From: Bacteroidales bacterium UBA3816
GTDB lineage: Bacteria > Bacteroidota > Bacteroidia > Bacteroidales > P3
DNA: 7,324 nucleotides
Assembly (NCBI GenBank): GCA_002368955.1
Contig: DFDY01000140.1
Location: forward strand, 1-7,324
Reading direction: 5' to 3'
In this document: positions 5,589 through 7,324 of the stretch, one piece after another
Position numbering within the stretch: position 1 is the first letter of the stretch
How the letters are laid out: every line of letters begins with the position of its first letter
Notes under the pieces: model-generated
Database searches by the model: none
Told to the model about the DNA's origin: nothing
What the model saw: only the letters and a program-made list of their open reading frames with translations
Translations under genes and position numbers: made by a program

Positions 5589-6476
5589 TTATCCTTTCAA
5601 GGCCTCTGAACCGCTCACGATTTCGATAATCTCGTTGGTGATGGCCGCCTGGCGGGCTTTATTGTAGCTCAGGCGCAACTCTTTCAGCAATTCGGTAGCA
5701 TTGTCCGTGGCCTTCTGCATGGCATTCATTCGGGCACCGTGCTCCGCAGCCAGCGAGTCCAGCAGCACACGATAAAAATGGGACCGCAGCGTCAGTGGTA
5801 CCATCTCGCGCAGAATTTCCTCCTTCGACGGTTCGTAAATATAGTCATTGGCCACCTCTTTTGAGTCGGGTTTGGCCTCCTTCTGCGGCACGATGGGCAA
5901 GAACTGCTCGGTAGAGAGAATCTGCACCAGTGAGTTCTTGAACTGATTGTATATAAGCTCTATGCGGTCGTACTTCTTTTGGCAGAACTGCTGCATTAAC
6001 TGGTCAGCCAAATTGGCTGCTGAATCAAAACTGATGGCATCCAGCATCTCGTCATAGCAGCCCACCACCTTGTCGAAATGCTTGGCAAAAAACTCGCTGC
6101 CTCGTTTGCCAATGGTTATCATGCTGAGGTCGGCAGGCTCGGCAGGGGTGGCGTGGGCCTTATAGTATTCGATGCGGGCCTGCGCCTGTTTGATGACATT
6201 GCTGTTGAAAGCACCACACAGCCCTTTGTTGGAAGTGACTACCACCAGCAGCACCCGACCCAGTTTCCGCACCTCGTGATAGGGGGTCTGCACCCCGTCG
6301 CCGGTGTCGATGTCGCACACGATGTCGTTCAGTTGCTTGGCGTAGGGCCTCATGCCTATGATGGCCACCTGCGCACGGCGAAACTTGGCAGCCGAAACCA
6401 TCTTCATGGCCGAGGTGATCTGCTGCGTTGAACTCACCGAAGCGATACGTGTGCGTACTTCTTTTAAGTTTGCCAT
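5589..6476 (-). CDS. atpG: F1F0 ATP synthase gamma subunit
   Basis: A 295-residue complete gamma subunit, the central rotor shaft of F1 that couples c-ring rotation to catalysis in the alpha3beta3 head on the cytoplasmic face of the membrane. The N-terminal helix (2-50) has the family signature MANLKEVRTRIASVSSTQQI, then SAMKMVSAAKFRRAQ. The central domain carries LLVVVTSNKGLCGAFNSNVI (76-95). The C-terminal helix has AAEHGARMNAMQKATDNA (243-260) and YNKARQAAITNEIIEIVSGSE (271-291), the classic end of the protein. Length is normal for Bacteroidota. The ATG at 6476 is 24 bases after the atpA stop; a 12-bp palindrome (6483-6494) sits in that gap. As atpG follows atpA and no further atp gene comes after it, this is the distal end of the operon, which agrees with the usual Bacteroidota order. 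Confidence 0.98.
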   Translation of the reverse strand: MANLKEVRTRIASVSSTQQITSAMKMVSAAKFRRAQVAIIGMRPYAKQLNDIVCDIDTGDGVQTPYHEVRKLGRVLLVVVTSNKGLCGAFNSNVIKQAQARIEYYKAHATPAEPADLSMITIGKRGSEFFAKHFDKVVGCYDEMLDAISFDSAANLADQLMQQFCQKKYDRIELIYNQFKNSLVQILSTEQFLPIVPQKEAKPDSKEVANDYIYEPSKEEILREMVPLTLRSHFYRVLLDSLAAEHGARMNAMQKATDNATELLKELRLSYNKARQAAITNEIIEIVSGSEALKG

Positions 6477-6482
6477 ATACCC

Positions 6483-6494
6483 AAAACTAGTTTT
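6483..6494. repeat. 12-bp perfect palindrome in the atpA-atpG spacer
   Basis: AAAACTAGTTTT is self-complementary and fills half of the 24-base spacer. It is too short and loopless to be a terminator, and no T-tract follows. It may be chance in AT-rich sequence or a protein or RNA-processing site. Confidence 0.35.
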
Positions 6495-6500
6495 AAGGGG

Positions 6501-7324
6501 TTATTTGTATCTTTCGGCCATTTCAAGTGCCTCTCGGCGCATGATGTCCATGTCCTCGTCAAGAAGCTTGCCCTTGCCCAGGTTTTCCAGCACCTGGGGG
6601 TGGTTCTGGTGGAGCGAGAAGAGGAAATCTTTCTCGAACTCCCTCACGCGGTTGGTGGCTACCTGCTGGAGCAACCCCTTGGTGCCACAGAAGATGATGG
6701 CCACTTGGTCGGCCACATCCATAGGGCTGTACTGTGGCTGCTTCAGTATTTCCACATTGCGGGCGCCCTTGTCCAGCACCGCCTTGGTGGCAGCGTCGAG
6801 GTCGGAGCCAAACTTAGAGAAGGCTTCCAACTCCCTGTACTGCGCCTGGTCCAATTTGAGCGTACCGGCAATTTTCTTCATTGACTTAATTTGGGCCTTG
6901 CCGCCCACGCGCGACACCGATATGCCCACATTGATGGCGGGGCGGATGCCGGCATTGAAGAGGTTGGTCTCTAGGAATATCTGGCCGTCAGTGATGGAAA
7001 TCACATTGGTGGGTATGTAGGCCGAAACGTCGCCTGCCTGTGTCTCAATGATGGGCAGGGCTGTCAGCGAACCACCACCCTTCACGCGATCCTTCATGCA
7101 GGCGGGCAGGTCGTTCATCTGACGTGCAATGTCGTCGCTCTGAATGATGCGGGCGGCACGCTCCAGCAGACGGCTGTGCAGGTAGAACACATCGCCCGGG
7201 TAGGCCTCGCGTCCCGGCGGGCGACGCAGCAGCAGGGACACTTCGCGGTAGGCCACGGCCTGTTTGCTCAGGTCGTCATAAATGACCAGTGCGTTGCGTC
7301 CCGTGTCGCGGAAATACTCGCCGA
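6501..7324 (-). CDS. atpA: F1F0 ATP synthase alpha subunit, 3' part (5' end outside the window)
   Basis: About 274 C-terminal residues of the alpha subunit, the largely non-catalytic nucleotide-binding partner of beta in the F1 head. The visible part begins GEYFRDTGRNALVIYDDLSK and continues QAVAYREVSLLLRRPPGREA, then YPGDVFYLHSRLLERAA. It contains the conserved GSLTALPIIETQAGDVSAY and NVISITDGQIFLETNLFNAG. SVSRVGG holds the conserved alpha arginine that reaches into the catalytic site (Arg codon 6911-6909). The P-loop lies upstream, beyond the window. The C-terminal helical domain ends in EDMDIMRREALEMAERYK with TAA. The GTG at 7256 is an internal valine, not a start, because homology continues unbroken to the edge. 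atpG follows after 24 bases. Confidence 0.98.
   Translation of the reverse strand, partial: GEYFRDTGRNALVIYDDLSKQAVAYREVSLLLRRPPGREAYPGDVFYLHSRLLERAARIIQSDDIARQMNDLPACMKDRVKGGGSLTALPIIETQAGDVSAYIPTNVISITDGQIFLETNLFNAGIRPAINVGISVSRVGGKAQIKSMKKIAGTLKLDQAQYRELEAFSKFGSDLDAATKAVLDKGARNVEILKQPQYSPMDVADQVAIIFCGTKGLLQQVATNRVREFEKDFLFSLHQNHPQVLENLGKGKLLDEDMDIMRREALEMAERYK

Noticed and set aside
7254..7256. GTG as an alternative start for atpA
   Set aside because: AtpA homology (GEYFRDTGRNALVIYDDLSK) continues upstream in frame to the window edge, so it is an internal valine.

Overview
This window looks like a chromosomal segment of a Bacteroidales bacterium (Bacteroidota; Prevotella/Bacteroides-like, possibly gut or rumen). 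The evidence is: F1 ATP synthase genes ending in atpA-atpG; a C10 cysteine peptidase with a BACON domain and a C-terminal type IX secretion sorting domain; a FucP-like sugar MFS transporter; an RHS (YD-repeat) remnant of the Bacteroidota type; and AT-rich gene leaders without Shine-Dalgarno sequences. No species can be named from sequence alone.

Layout, read in the direction of transcription (all genes are on the minus strand, so right to left). 7324-6501 is the 3' part of atpA and 6476-5589 is complete atpG, the end of an ATP synthase operon. After 36 AT-rich bases comes a 952-residue secreted C10 (streptopain-like) peptidase (5552-2694), and after 23 bases a 12-helix sugar transporter (2670-1369). 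The first obvious intrinsic terminator in the whole run is the perfect 11-bp hairpin plus T-tract at 1301-1342, downstream of the transporter. The four genes may therefore be partly co-transcribed.

Left of the terminator the character changes. 1086-1300 is non-coding sequence with small dyads. 639-1085 is a broken RHS fragment. One break is a 79-bp frameshifting insertion flanked by an 18-bp near-perfect direct repeat, and removing it restores a continuous RHS reading frame. A second break is a palindromic mini-element at 771-839, whose architecture recurs at 1195-1234. Ten bases after the remnant's stop is an AT-rich, intact 145-codon gene for a small exported protein (628-191), in the position an immunity gene holds behind an RHS toxin. 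1-190 holds only a weak open frame running off the edge and short palindromes.

The right-hand 6 kb is conventional: energy conservation, an exported protease and nutrient uptake. The left 1.3 kb is an eroded accessory region. The most interesting material is the pair of mini-elements in the RHS remnant, the orphan immunity-like gene, and a transporter in which two acidic residues known to be essential in E. coli FucP appear as asparagine. I see no clear, complete, previously undescribed system.
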